Of a DNA stretch of 64,000 bases, positions 51,732-60,736 are shown piece by piece. The stretch lies in the NCBI GenBank assembly GCA_002292285.1, contig DBBP01000002.1, positions 100,888 to 164,887 of the forward strand, in the 5' to 3' direction. The position numbers were made by a program, and so were the translations under genes. The stretch's first letter is position 1. Each line of letters starts with the position of its first letter. The notes beneath the pieces were generated by a model. That model worked only from the letters and a program-made list of their open reading frames with translations, was not told the DNA's origin and ran no database searches. The DNA comes from Proteobacteria bacterium UBA981. Its GTDB lineage: Bacteria; Pseudomonadota; Gammaproteobacteria; Ga0077536.

Positions 51732-53636
51732 CTAGAGATTGTTGCGATAGACTTCGACGTCGCTCCTGGAGCGCAGCGCACCGACAAATTCGCGCCAGGT
51801 AGATTCGGCACGTGAGCCGACCAGTTCTTTCTGAATCCGCCCAACTTCGGCGTCATCGAGTTCGTCGGTGGCCGGTGTCGCGATGTTAGCGATCCGAATC
51901 ACCGCGTAGTCGGCGTTACCCATAGGAATACCTTCGAATACGGGAGCCGAGTGAGATCCGGATACGCGGAAAGCGGCGCGCAAAACCGCGCGATTGACCT
52001 CATTGGACTCGCGCCCAGCCGCTTCGACACTCTCCCAACCGAGACCAACTTCTTCGACGACTTCGGACAGGAGGGCCCCACCTCTTAAGCGTTCTAACAA
52101 AGATTTCCCGGCCGCTTCGGTAAGCGCGCGCCCTTTCTCGGTGACGATTGCTGCCTCGATGTCTTCACGAACGTCGGCGAGAGGAGGAATGCGTGCCGGG
52201 AAATGTTCGCCAACACGAATGGCGACGACCCGGCCATCATCAAGCTCGATGGGTTCAGCGTTTAGCCCTTCGAGTAATACTTCCGTCTCGAATGCTGCAC
52301 TGGCGACTTTATCGGAGAACAGTGCAGCGATCTCACTTCTACCGAGGTTCTCGGTTTCCAATATATTTAACGTGAGTGACTCTGCTGCAACGTCGAGCCC
52401 GTCAGGATGTTCGTAGACCAGATTGGCAAACTGGTCGGCCTGGTCGATAAACATTCGCTGCGCTTCCGCCTCTCGATAGGCCGTCTCCACTTCAGCACGC
52501 GCTTCGGCAAAGGTTTTCGTGCCGCCAGGCTTGATCGCTTTGAGCTTGATCAGGTGATAGCCGAATTTAGTTCGGACCGGTTCACTCACACCACCAACTT
52601 CGAGGTCGAAAGCGGCCTGCTCGAATTCTGGCGCCATGACACCGCGGGGAAAATAACCGGTCTCGCCGCCGTCAGCACTCGAACCCACATCGTCCGATAG
52701 TTCTTGCGCCACGGTTTCGAAGGCCTCCCCACCCTTGGTACGAGCCATCGCGAGCGCGATTTTCTCTAATGCTGCGGCTTCCTCTTCGCCCGACGCCACC
52801 TCAGGGGTGTGGACGAGAATATGATTAACGTTGCGCTCTTCATCGACGGTATAGGTTGCCTTGTTGGATTCGTAAACTTCCTGGAGGACGTCCTCGCTGA
52901 TTTCGACTCGGTCGTGCAGTGTTGCCGCGCTGATTTCCAAGTACCGCAGGGTGACCCGCTCCGCGACACGAAATGTCTCAGCATGTTTGGCGAAGTAGGT
53001 CGATATATCGTCCTCGCTCACTGTAATTTGATCGCTGTAATCGCTGGCCGGGATCGTCGCGTAACCGATATCACGCTTTTGTTCACGCAATTGCTGGATG
53101 ACCTCAGCTTCGGTCTGGGTAACAAATTCTGATGCCGCGATGCCAGCACGAAGCTGCGCCCGTGCCATATCTTCGCGCAATTTTTGCTCAAACCCGGTTG
53201 GTGATAAACCAAGTAGCGGGACTCGCTGAACGTACAAGTCGCGTGAAAAGGTGCCGTCGGCCTGGAAAGCCGGAATCTGCTGCAACTGCCGCGCAACCTG
53301 CACATCCGCGATGCTGATGCGTGCGGAATTGATGACCCGGCCCAGAATGCGTTCATCGATAAGTTGGTCCAGCGCTCGCTGGCGAACTTCAGGACTGTCC
53401 CACGCTCCTGAATCAAACTCCTCTCCCAAGACTGACTGGGCCTGAGTTCGGTATCGCTGCAGACTTTCCTGAAACTCTTGCAGCAAGATTTCCTGGCCAT
53501 CCGCCTCCGCCACGACAACTTGCGAGTCGCCGTCAATGTAGCTCTGCACTCCCCACAACACGAAGGTAAGGGATATCAGGAAAACAATGACGCCGGCGAT
53601 AATGCCTTTGGAGCCGTCTCGAATAGTTTGGAGCAT
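51732..53636 (-). CDS. ppiD: Peptidyl-prolyl isomerase PpiD (SurA N-terminal-like periplasmic chaperone)
   Basis: PpiD is an inner-membrane-anchored periplasmic chaperone near the Sec translocon. The 634-residue product (E. coli: 623) has one N-terminal membrane helix (GIIAGVIVFLISLTFVLWGV). A SurA_N-like helical domain follows, with a parvulin-type domain at about residues 265-365 (VNHILVHTPE, then GGETGYFPRGVMAPEFEQAA and VRTKFGYHLIKLKAI), and a long C-terminal helical region. It follows the hupB-tRNA-Val-tRNA-Asp segment, the usual gammaproteobacterial position. Confidence 0.95.
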   Translation of the reverse strand: MLQTIRDGSKGIIAGVIVFLISLTFVLWGVQSYIDGDSQVVVAEADGQEILLQEFQESLQRYRTQAQSVLGEEFDSGAWDSPEVRQRALDQLIDERILGRVINSARISIADVQVARQLQQIPAFQADGTFSRDLYVQRVPLLGLSPTGFEQKLREDMARAQLRAGIAASEFVTQTEAEVIQQLREQKRDIGYATIPASDYSDQITVSEDDISTYFAKHAETFRVAERVTLRYLEISAATLHDRVEISEDVLQEVYESNKATYTVDEERNVNHILVHTPEVASGEEEAAALEKIALAMARTKGGEAFETVAQELSDDVGSSADGGETGYFPRGVMAPEFEQAAFDLEVGGVSEPVRTKFGYHLIKLKAIKPGGTKTFAEARAEVETAYREAEAQRMFIDQADQFANLVYEHPDGLDVAAESLTLNILETENLGRSEIAALFSDKVASAAFETEVLLEGLNAEPIELDDGRVVAIRVGEHFPARIPPLADVREDIEAAIVTEKGRALTEAAGKSLLERLRGGALLSEVVEEVGLGWESVEAAGRESNEVNRAVLRAAFRVSGSHSAPVFEGIPMGNADYAVIRIANIATPATDELDDAEVGRIQKELVGSRAESTWREFVGALRSRSDVEVYRNNL

Positions 53637-53775
53637 GGTTAATGTATGTCCCGGATTAATCAGTTCGATTGACGTTGAACTAGCGTGCGATGCCGTGCTG
53701 TGTCTGATTTTTAGACGACACGCCGATACGTTCTGTTATCGCTGTCGGTAAGTATTTTTGAGACCGCGAGTGCAC

Positions 53776-53803
53776 AAAAGGAAAAGCGCACCGAGGTGCG
53801 CTT
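53776..53803 (-). terminator. Rho-independent terminator after tRNA-Asp
   Basis: On the minus strand the stem AAGCGCACC/GGTGCGCTT (plus coordinates 53784-53792 and 53795-53803) has nine pairs around a 2-base minimal loop. It is followed by TTCCTTTT. It lies 30 bases after tRNA-Asp and should end the hupB/tRNA transcript before ppiD. Confidence 0.8.
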
Positions 53804-53832
53804 CGTTTGTTTGTCACATAGGCAGAAGTAAA

Positions 53833-53909
53833 TGGCGGAGTGGACGGGACTCGAACCCGCGACCCCCGGCGTGACAGGCCGGTATTCTAACCAACTGAAC
53901 TACCACTCC
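53833..53909 (-). tRNA. tRNA-Asp (anticodon GTC)
   Basis: This is a 77-nt cloverleaf with encoded CCA (53833-53835). The acceptor is GGAGTGG/CCACTCC, the D-arm region TAGTTCAGTTGGTTAGAATA and the anticodon loop CCTGTCACG with GTC. The T-arm is GGGTTCGAGTCCC. The sequence is very close to E. coli tRNA-Asp. Confidence 0.98.
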
Positions 53910-53921
53910 GGTGGCTTTACC

Positions 53922-53997
53922 TGGTGGGTGCTGAGGGGATCGAACCCCCGACCTTCGCCTTGTAAGGGCGACGCTCTCCCAGCTGAGCTAAGCACCC
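53922..53997 (-). tRNA. tRNA-Val (anticodon TAC)
   Basis: This is a 76-nt cloverleaf with encoded CCA (53922-53924). The acceptor is GGGTGCT/AGCACCC, the anticodon stem-loop is CGCCC-TTACAAG-GGCG with TAC, and the T-arm is GGGTTCGATCCCC. It begins 21 bases after the hupB stop, so is likely to be processed from a hupB-tRNA-Val-tRNA-Asp transcript. Confidence 0.98.
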
Positions 53998-54018
53998 GAG
54001 CGTGCCCTGGAAGGCGCG

Positions 54019-54291
54019 CTAGTTTACGGCATCCTTTAGAGCTTTGCCAGGTTTGAACCCGGGCACTCTGGATGCCTTGATTTGAATCGTCTCGCCCGTC
54101 TGCGGATTGCGTCCAGCACGGGCCGCTCTGCTTCGGACAACGAACGTACCGAAGCCCACGAGGGTGACTTGGTCGTCGGATTTAAGTGCACCAGTAATGT
54201 TGTCGATGACGGCATCAACCACTCGTGTTGCGGATGCTTTGGATAGGTCTGCCGCTTCGGCAACTGCATCAATCAATTCTGCTTTATTCAT
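54019..54291 (-). CDS. hupB: DNA-binding protein HU (beta type)
   Basis: HU bends and compacts DNA in the nucleoid. The 90-residue product begins MNKAELIDAVAEAADLSKAS and has the DNA-binding arm GFGTFVVRSRAARAGRNPQT followed by GETIQIKASRVPGFKPGKAL, the family signature. It lies downstream of lon, as hupB does in E. coli. AGGGGA lies about 9 bases before the ATG, and a good σ70 promoter is present upstream, so it can be transcribed apart from lon. Confidence 0.97.
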   Translation of the reverse strand: MNKAELIDAVAEAADLSKASATRVVDAVIDNITGALKSDDQVTLVGFGTFVVRSRAARAGRNPQTGETIQIKASRVPGFKPGKALKDAVN

Positions 54292-54381
54292 CGGTGTCGT
54301 CCCCTTAGGAATCTTGTCCGGCGTAGGTGGAAAGCTGACTTGGCGACCAGAACCCGAGTGTTCTTCGCGGAAAGTGCCTGC

Positions 54382-54410
54382 GTTATATCAAGCACCGTAT
54401 AGACCGTCAA
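54382..54410 (-). promoter_or_regulatory. Sigma-70 promoter of hupB
   Basis: On the minus strand there is TTGACG at 54410-54405, a spacer of exactly 17 bases, and TATAAC at 54387-54382. Five of six bases match the consensus in each box. It lies about 90 bases before the hupB ATG in the lon-hupB gap. Confidence 0.8.
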
Positions 54411-54450
54411 GCGAGCAAGCATGCACGTTAGTAGCGTTGTGATTTAAACC

Positions 54451-56859
54451 TCAATGATGCCGCAATACATCCGCGTCGTCGTCACCATCGGACTTTTCTT
54501 TACCCACCTCATTGGCGTCTTCAGGAGCGGCCACAATGGGTTCAGGAAGACGCTGAAGTGCTATCGCAAATACTTCATCTATCCATTGCACTGGTTTGAT
54601 TTCGAGACCCTGTTTTATGTTCGCAGGGATTTCCTTGAGCTCCCGCTCGTTCTCTTGTGGGATCACGACTTCCTTGATTCCTCCACGCAAGGCTGCGAGA
54701 AGTTTCTCCTTTAACCCTCCGATGGGCAGGACTTCTCCGCGCAGGGTGATCTCTCCGGTCATGGCGACACTCCGTTTCACAGGGATGCCAGTGAGAGCGG
54801 AAACCAGCGACGTACACATGCCAACGCCGGCGCTCGGACCGTCTTTGGGTGTGGCGCCTTCAGGCACGTGGAAATGCGTATCGTGGTCACGGTAAAAATC
54901 CGGTTTGATGCCGAGCGACTGGGCGCGACTTCGGACGACCGTCATGGCGGCTTTGATGGACTCCTGCATCACGTCACCAAGGCTACCCGTATAGATTTCT
55001 TTGCCTTTGCCAGGCACAACCACCGACTCAATCGTCAGCAGATCGCCGCCAACTTCAGTCCACGCCAGGCCAGTAACCTGGCCAACCCGGTCCTCGGTAT
55101 CCGCAAGGCCATAACGAAACTTCTTGACGCCCAAGTACTTCTCTAGCGTCTTGGAAGTGACATTGGCGGACGTCACAGCCGGCTTTTGCAGTATCTCTTT
55201 GACGACCTTACGGCAAATGTTTGCCAGTTCCCGTTCCAGACTACGTACCCCGGCTTCGCGCGTGTAGTAGCGCACGATGTCTCGCAGGACGCCTTCGGAG
55301 ACCTTGATTTCGGCATCCTTTAGTCCAGCATTCTTAATCTGCTTGGGTAGCAAGTACTTCTGCGCGATGCTGACCTTCTCACCCTCGGTGTACCCCGAGA
55401 TCTTAATCACTTCCATTCGGTCTAGAAGCGGCCCGGGTATATTCAGACTATTTGCGGTCGTAATGAACATGACATCGGAGAGGTCGTAGTCGATCTCCAG
55501 GTAATGGTCGTTGAATGAATTGTTCTGCTCGGGATCCAGAACCTCCAGTAAAGCCGACGCCGGATCGCCACGAAAATCCATTGCCATCTTGTCAACTTCA
55601 TCGAGCAGGAATAGCGGGTTGCGGGTTTCAACTTTCGCCATGTTCTGCAATATTTTGCCTGGCAAAGAACCGACATAAGTTCGTCTGTGTCCACGGATCT
55701 CCGCTTCGTCGCGGACGCCACCCAAGGACATGCGTACAAATTTGCGATTGGTCGCTCGCGCGATCGAGCGGCCGAGCGATGTTTTACCGACTCCCGGCGG
55801 GCCCACCAGGCACAAGATCGGACCTTTCATCTTCTTGACCCGTTGCTGAACGGCAAGGTACTCAAGGATCCGTTCCTTGACCTTCTCAAGTCCGTAATGG
55901 TCCGCCTCAAGAATCTCTTCCGCGCGATTGAGATCGCGACTGATTTTAGAGCGTTTCTTCCAGGGTACGGAAAGAATCCAGTCAATATAGTTACGCACCA
56001 CTGTCGCTTCGGCGGCCATCGGCGACATCATGCGAAGTTTCTTAAGCTCGGCGTCGGCTTTACCCCGCGCCTCCTTGCTCATGCCTGATTCGGCAATTCG
56101 GATGGCAAGTTCCTCGAACTCGTTGACACCGTCCTCGCTCTCGCCGAGTTCGTTTTGGATCGCCTTCATTTGCTCGTTCAGATAGTACTCGCGCTGGCTC
56201 TTTTCCATCTGTTTCTTAACGCGACCGCGCAGACGTTTTTCGACCTGCAGCAGATCGATCTCGCCTTCCATTAACAAGATCAGGTGCTCAAGCCTTTCCC
56301 GTAACGCAACGATCTCGAGTACCCCTTGTTTGTCCTCGATTTTTACCGCCATGTGGGCGGCAATCGTGTCTGCGAGGCGCGACGGATCATCGATACTGGA
56401 TAGTGAAGAGATAATCTCTGGAGGAACTTTCTTATTCAGTTTTACGTACTGATCAAACTGTGTCATCAATGACCGACTGAGCACTTCGGCTTCCCGGTCT
56501 GTCACTTCTTCGACGTCAATTTTCTCCACTTTAGCCGCGTACAAATCGCTGGTTTCCGTAAACGATTCGATACGACCACGATACTCGCCTTCAACTAGCA
56601 CCTTGATCGTCCCGTCCGGGAGCTTCAGGAGCTGAAGAATGTTCGCAACGGTACCAATCGAGTAGATATCGGCCGGTTTTGGATCGTCGTCGCCGGCACT
56701 TTTTTGCGCAACCAATAGAATCTGTTTGCCGGCTTCCATCGCGCGCTCGAGCGCGCGTATCGATTTTTCACGCCCAACAAAAAGTGGGATCACCATGTGC
56801 GGGTAAACAACCACATCACGCAATGGCAAGACGGCTAGTTCACAGATTGATTCACTCAT
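54451..56859 (-). CDS. lon: ATP-dependent protease Lon
   Basis: Lon degrades misfolded and regulatory proteins. The 802-residue product has the N-terminal substrate domain (residues ~8-200) and a AAA domain with Walker A GPPGVGKTSLGRSIA near residue 353 and Walker B PLFLLDEVDKM. The protease domain follows with the catalytic Ser in PKDGPSAGVGMC and Lys in GGLKEKLLAA. It lies between clpX and hupB, the conserved order. The C-terminal ~20 residues are acidic (KSDGDDDADVLRHH). Confidence 0.98.
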   Translation of the reverse strand: MSESICELAVLPLRDVVVYPHMVIPLFVGREKSIRALERAMEAGKQILLVAQKSAGDDDPKPADIYSIGTVANILQLLKLPDGTIKVLVEGEYRGRIESFTETSDLYAAKVEKIDVEEVTDREAEVLSRSLMTQFDQYVKLNKKVPPEIISSLSSIDDPSRLADTIAAHMAVKIEDKQGVLEIVALRERLEHLILLMEGEIDLLQVEKRLRGRVKKQMEKSQREYYLNEQMKAIQNELGESEDGVNEFEELAIRIAESGMSKEARGKADAELKKLRMMSPMAAEATVVRNYIDWILSVPWKKRSKISRDLNRAEEILEADHYGLEKVKERILEYLAVQQRVKKMKGPILCLVGPPGVGKTSLGRSIARATNRKFVRMSLGGVRDEAEIRGHRRTYVGSLPGKILQNMAKVETRNPLFLLDEVDKMAMDFRGDPASALLEVLDPEQNNSFNDHYLEIDYDLSDVMFITTANSLNIPGPLLDRMEVIKISGYTEGEKVSIAQKYLLPKQIKNAGLKDAEIKVSEGVLRDIVRYYTREAGVRSLERELANICRKVVKEILQKPAVTSANVTSKTLEKYLGVKKFRYGLADTEDRVGQVTGLAWTEVGGDLLTIESVVVPGKGKEIYTGSLGDVMQESIKAAMTVVRSRAQSLGIKPDFYRDHDTHFHVPEGATPKDGPSAGVGMCTSLVSALTGIPVKRSVAMTGEITLRGEVLPIGGLKEKLLAALRGGIKEVVIPQENERELKEIPANIKQGLEIKPVQWIDEVFAIALQRLPEPIVAAPEDANEVGKEKSDGDDDADVLRHH

Positions 56860-57025
56860 TACGGGGTTACTCCGCCCGGCCGGCTACATCGAAAAGCAGA
56901 TGCCTCGAATGCAGCCGTCGGCATTGGGGAATTGACCGGCACCACGGTGCCGAATTTTGAATGTGGGAAGCGGGCCGCAACAAGTTCATTAGTTGGCGGC
57001 CGCAGCAGCGAGGAAATAGCCAACC
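56860..57025. other. Gap upstream of lon with a 7-bp hairpin
   Basis: The 166 bases between the clpX stop and the lon start contain the inverted repeat CGGCACC-AC-GGTGCCG (56937-56952). No T-tract follows on the minus strand, so it is a doubtful clpX terminator. A separate lon promoter is expected here, perhaps heat-shock type: CTTGTT and CCCACATT occur on the minus strand, but with a short spacing, so I do not call one. Confidence 0.35.
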
Positions 57026-58303
57026 CTAATCTGGGGCCGCCTTGGGAATTTCCGGGCTCTCGTAAATCACAAGAGGATTCGACTCACCCTTAATCGCACC
57101 TTCGTCGACCACCACTTTGGTCGCGTTGTCCAACGAAGGCAGGTCGTACATTGTGTCGAGCAGACTCTGTTCGAGGATCGAACGCAAACCACGCGCGCCC
57201 GTTTTACGCTCGACAGCACGCGCAGCAACCGCCCGCAGTGCGTCTTCGCGGAATTCCAGTTCGCAGGATTCCATTTCGAAAAGTTTCGCATACTGTTTGG
57301 TTAGCGCGTTCTTTGGCTCAAGCAAGATCTCAACGAGCTGGTCTTCATCCAGTTCGTCCAGTACCGCGAACACGGCCAGGCGGCCGACGAACTCAGGGAT
57401 CAGACCGTAACGAATCAGATCTTCGGGTTCAACTTGATGCAGCAGTTCGCCAGACGTTTGCTTGTCATCTTTGGTTTTCACCTCAGCAGAAAATCCAATA
57501 CCACCTTTTTCTGAGCGGTCCCGAATGATCTTATCGAGTCCTGAGAAGGCGCCACCACAGATAAACAAAATATTGCGTGTATCAACCTGCAGGAATTCTT
57601 GCTGAGGATGCTTTCTGCCACCTTGTGGCGGGACGGAAGCGACCGTTCCTTCGATGAGCTTAAGCAATGCTTGCTGCACGCCCTCGCCCGAAACATCGCG
57701 GGTGATCGAGGGGTTATCCGATTTGCGAGAAATTTTGTCTATTTCATCAATATAGACAATGCCGGTTTGAGCTTTCTCGACGTCGTAATCACATTTCTGC
57801 AAAAGCTTTTGAATGATGTTTTCGACATCTTCACCAACGTAGCCCGCTTCGGTGAGGGTCGTGGCATCGGCTATCGTAAACGGAACGTTTAACAACCGCG
57901 CCAGCGTTTCCGCCAGCAAGGTCTTGCCGCTACCAGTCGGACCGATTAGCAGTACATTGCTTTTGGCCAACTCGACATCGTTTTGTTTGACCCGGGTGTC
58001 GAGCCGTTTGTAATGGTTGTACACCGAGACCGAGAGAATTTTCTTTGCCTGATTCTGACCAATCACGTACTCATCAAGTATCGCGTTGATTTCGTGAGGT
58101 GTCGGCAGTTTACTACCGACGCCGCCAGGCGATTTCTCCTGGATTTCTTCCCGGATGATGTCATTACACAGCTCAACACATTCGTCGCAAATAAATACGG
58201 ACGGTCCCGCAATTAGTTTGCGCACCTCGTGCTGGCTTTTGCCGCAGAAGGAACAATAGAGCAACCGATCGCCATCGCCCTTGGAGTTCTTGCTATCACT
58301 CAT
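57026..58303 (-). CDS. clpX: ATP-dependent Clp protease ATP-binding subunit ClpX
   Basis: ClpX unfolds substrates for ClpP. The 425-residue product (E. coli: 424) has the N-terminal zinc-binding domain with four Cys (CSFCGKSQHEVRKL, then CDECVELC). Walker A is GPTGSGKTLLAETLAR, the pore loop is EAGYVGEDVENI and Walker B is GIVYIDEIDKISRK. The ClpP-binding IGF-type loop lies in KGGIGFSAEV. It follows clpP after 33 bases. Confidence 0.98.
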   Translation of the reverse strand: MSDSKNSKGDGDRLLYCSFCGKSQHEVRKLIAGPSVFICDECVELCNDIIREEIQEKSPGGVGSKLPTPHEINAILDEYVIGQNQAKKILSVSVYNHYKRLDTRVKQNDVELAKSNVLLIGPTGSGKTLLAETLARLLNVPFTIADATTLTEAGYVGEDVENIIQKLLQKCDYDVEKAQTGIVYIDEIDKISRKSDNPSITRDVSGEGVQQALLKLIEGTVASVPPQGGRKHPQQEFLQVDTRNILFICGGAFSGLDKIIRDRSEKGGIGFSAEVKTKDDKQTSGELLHQVEPEDLIRYGLIPEFVGRLAVFAVLDELDEDQLVEILLEPKNALTKQYAKLFEMESCELEFREDALRAVAARAVERKTGARGLRSILEQSLLDTMYDLPSLDNATKVVVDEGAIKGESNPLVIYESPEIPKAAPD

Positions 58304-58336
58304 CGCACAAGTCCTCGAGATCTCATTCGTTACCGC

Positions 58337-58990
58337 CTAGCTTTCCGCAGTGGGCGTTGCACGTTTCGCCAGCATGCCGTCGATAATACCGTAATCGACA
58401 GCCTCGTCGGCGCTCATGAAACGATCGCGATCGGTGTCGCTGGCGATTTTGTCCAAGGACTGGCCAGTATGGTTGGCCAGAATTTGATTCAGACGCTCGC
58501 GCGCATACAGGATTTCCTTGGCATGGATGTCGATATCCGACGCCTGCCCCTGAAATCCGCCCAGGGGTTGGTGAATCATCACCCGTGAATGCGGCAAACA
58601 ATAACGCTTACCAGCTGCACCGCCGCACAGTAAGAGCGCCCCCATGCTCGCGGCCTGACCGATGCACATGGTGCTAACGTCCGGCTTAATAAATTGCATG
58701 GTGTCATAAATTGCCAGCCCGGCGGAGACAGAGCCGCCCGGCGAATTGATGTAGAAATGGATGTCCTTATCGGGGTTTTCCGATTCCAGGAACAACAGTT
58801 GGGCCACAATGACATTGGCCACGTAGTCCTCGACCGGACCAACGAGGAATATCACCCGTTCTTTGAGAAGACGGGAATAAATGTCGTAAGCGCGCTCTCC
58901 GCGTGCTGACTGCTCGACAACCATCGGCACGAGGTTTAGCGCGTGCGGGCCTGAGCCCATATTTGAATCTGAGTAATCTATAGACTTCAA
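58337..58990 (-). CDS. clpP: ATP-dependent Clp protease proteolytic subunit ClpP
   Basis: ClpP is the serine protease core used by ClpX and ClpA. The 217-residue product has the catalytic Ser in CIGQAASMGALLLCGGAAGK and the His in SRVMIHQPLGGFQGQASDID; the Asp follows in ASDTDRDRFMSADEAVDYG. The short N-terminal stretch (~15 residues) is a likely propeptide or axial-loop segment. It starts 14 bases after the tig stop, so tig-clpP-clpX is one operon. Confidence 0.98.
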   Translation of the reverse strand: MKSIDYSDSNMGSGPHALNLVPMVVEQSARGERAYDIYSRLLKERVIFLVGPVEDYVANVIVAQLLFLESENPDKDIHFYINSPGGSVSAGLAIYDTMQFIKPDVSTMCIGQAASMGALLLCGGAAGKRYCLPHSRVMIHQPLGGFQGQASDIDIHAKEILYARERLNQILANHTGQSLDKIASDTDRDRFMSADEAVDYGIIDGMLAKRATPTAES

Positions 58991-59004
58991 GAGCTTACCT
59001 CTAT

Positions 59005-60321
59005 CTATGAGCCAGTCTGAACCGGGTTCATCAAGGCGTCAAACGCCAGATCAAGTTCGGTCACTTTCGCCTGTTCGGCAATCCAATTAACAGCATCTTC
59101 TTCGAGACATAAGGCCTCGACCTGCTGCATTTGTTCCGGATTATCGTAATACCATTTAACCACTGCTGCCGAATCTTCGTAGCTTGAGGCCATATTTTCG
59201 ATCATTTTGCGAACCCGTTCCGCGTCTGCCACGATTTCGGCCTTTCTGACGACTTCAGCCATTATCAGCCCAAGTTTGACCCGACTGGTGGCTCGCTCGC
59301 GCACCGAGTCCTCAAAACCCTGCCCACCTGCCGATGGGTCGATTCCGCGCATCATCATTTCCTGTGCGACTTGCTGACGTAAACGTCCGGATTCGGCCTC
59401 GACCATGGCGTTCGGAACCGCGAAATCGTTCGCCTCGGCGACCTTCTCCATGACTTCGTTGCTGAATCGCTGGCGCAGAGCCCGTTCGCGCTCCTTCTCC
59501 ATATTGGCGCGAACGTCGGTGCGAAAAGCGTCGATGTCGCCTCCGCTAACTCCGAACTTGTCGATAAACGCCTCGTCGAGCTCCGGGAGTACGGGCTCGG
59601 AGACCTTGTTGATCGTAATCTCGAACCGAACAGCCTTGCCGGACAAGTCCTCTTTGCCATAATCGTCCGGGAAAGTGAGATTGAGATCGGCGGTCTCACC
59701 GGCGCTTTTGCCGGCCAATCCGTCCTCGAAGCCCTCAATCATCATCCCAGTACCAAGCTCAAGGTCGAAGTCCTGTCCGGAACCGCCCTCAAAAGGCTCG
59801 CCTTCGATTGTGCCCTCAAAACTGATTTGGAGTTGGTCGCCATCAGTCGCCCCGCGCTCCACCGCCACCCATTCCTTGTTCTGTTCGCGTAACTTTTCGA
59901 TCATGAGATCGACGTCGGCGTCGCCGATGTCGCAGGTATGGCGCGTGAGCGCCACCTGCTCAAACGGAGCCAACTCTATTTCCGGGAATACTTCGAAAGT
60001 CGCGGTGTAGGTCAAGCCACTCCCCGTCTCGCTGGAAACCGGATCGATGACTGGCTGTCCGGCGGGCCGCAAAGCCTCTTGCCCCATTGCTTCGCCGAAA
60101 GTGCTCTGCACAACCTCGCCCACGACTTCATCACGGACACGCTGGCCAAATCGTTGTTTCAGCACTGTCATGGGCACTTTGCCCTGACGAAAACCGTCGA
60201 TACGTGCGGACTTACGCATATCTTCGAGCCGAGACTTAACTTCGGTCGAAATACGTTCTTCTGGCACTTCGACCGTCATACGACGTTCAAGCGCCGATGA
60301 TTCTTCAACGGAAATTTGCAT
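59005..60321 (-). CDS. tig: Trigger factor
   Basis: Trigger factor is the ribosome-bound chaperone that meets nascent chains. The 438-residue product from the ATG at 60321 (MQISVEESSALERRMTVEVP) has the ribosome-binding signature IDGFRQGKVPMTVLKQRFGQ near residue 42. An FKBP-type isomerase domain follows (~155-235; GDQLQISFEGTIEGEPFEGG), then the C-terminal helical domain. The frame opens eight codons earlier, but this start matches the family. It heads the tig-clpP-clpX operon. Confidence 0.97.
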   Translation of the reverse strand: MQISVEESSALERRMTVEVPEERISTEVKSRLEDMRKSARIDGFRQGKVPMTVLKQRFGQRVRDEVVGEVVQSTFGEAMGQEALRPAGQPVIDPVSSETGSGLTYTATFEVFPEIELAPFEQVALTRHTCDIGDADVDLMIEKLREQNKEWVAVERGATDGDQLQISFEGTIEGEPFEGGSGQDFDLELGTGMMIEGFEDGLAGKSAGETADLNLTFPDDYGKEDLSGKAVRFEITINKVSEPVLPELDEAFIDKFGVSGGDIDAFRTDVRANMEKERERALRQRFSNEVMEKVAEANDFAVPNAMVEAESGRLRQQVAQEMMMRGIDPSAGGQGFEDSVRERATSRVKLGLIMAEVVRKAEIVADAERVRKMIENMASSYEDSAAVVKWYYDNPEQMQQVEALCLEEDAVNWIAEQAKVTELDLAFDALMNPVQTGS

Positions 60322-60400
60322 GGGTAAACCGAATCTATAGTGCAAATGTAGCCCCGCGACAGTCGCGGAGGCATCAATTCGCTGTTGAACATTTATGGAT

Positions 60401-60485
<85 letters not shown>

Positions 60486-60650
60486 GGCTGCCGAACCATA
60501 ATTAGAACGTCGCCCAGGCCCCTGAAACCAGGCCCGGAGTGCCGTTACCAGCGCCGATGATCAAGAGCCAGCGAGCCCTTGCCGCGGGCGGCGGCGCGCA
60601 CTGGCGGGCGCCATTATAGGTGCAGCCTCAACACGTTGGTAGCCCCGCAA

Positions 60651-60679
60651 TTGCCCGCCAAACTGCGCTTGCATACTAT
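60651..60679 (+). promoter_or_regulatory. Possible promoter of the DUF4124-glutaredoxin gene
   Basis: On the plus strand TTGCCC (60651-60656) and TACTAT (60674-60679) are 17 bases apart, with an overlapping TATACT at 60677-60682. The site lies about 58 bases before the ATG at 60737. The -35 box is only a partial match. Confidence 0.45.
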
Positions 60680-60736
60680 ACTGGCCAGCGCGAACCGACT
60701 GATGTTGGGACGCTCCCACAAATTGAGGTGCGACCG

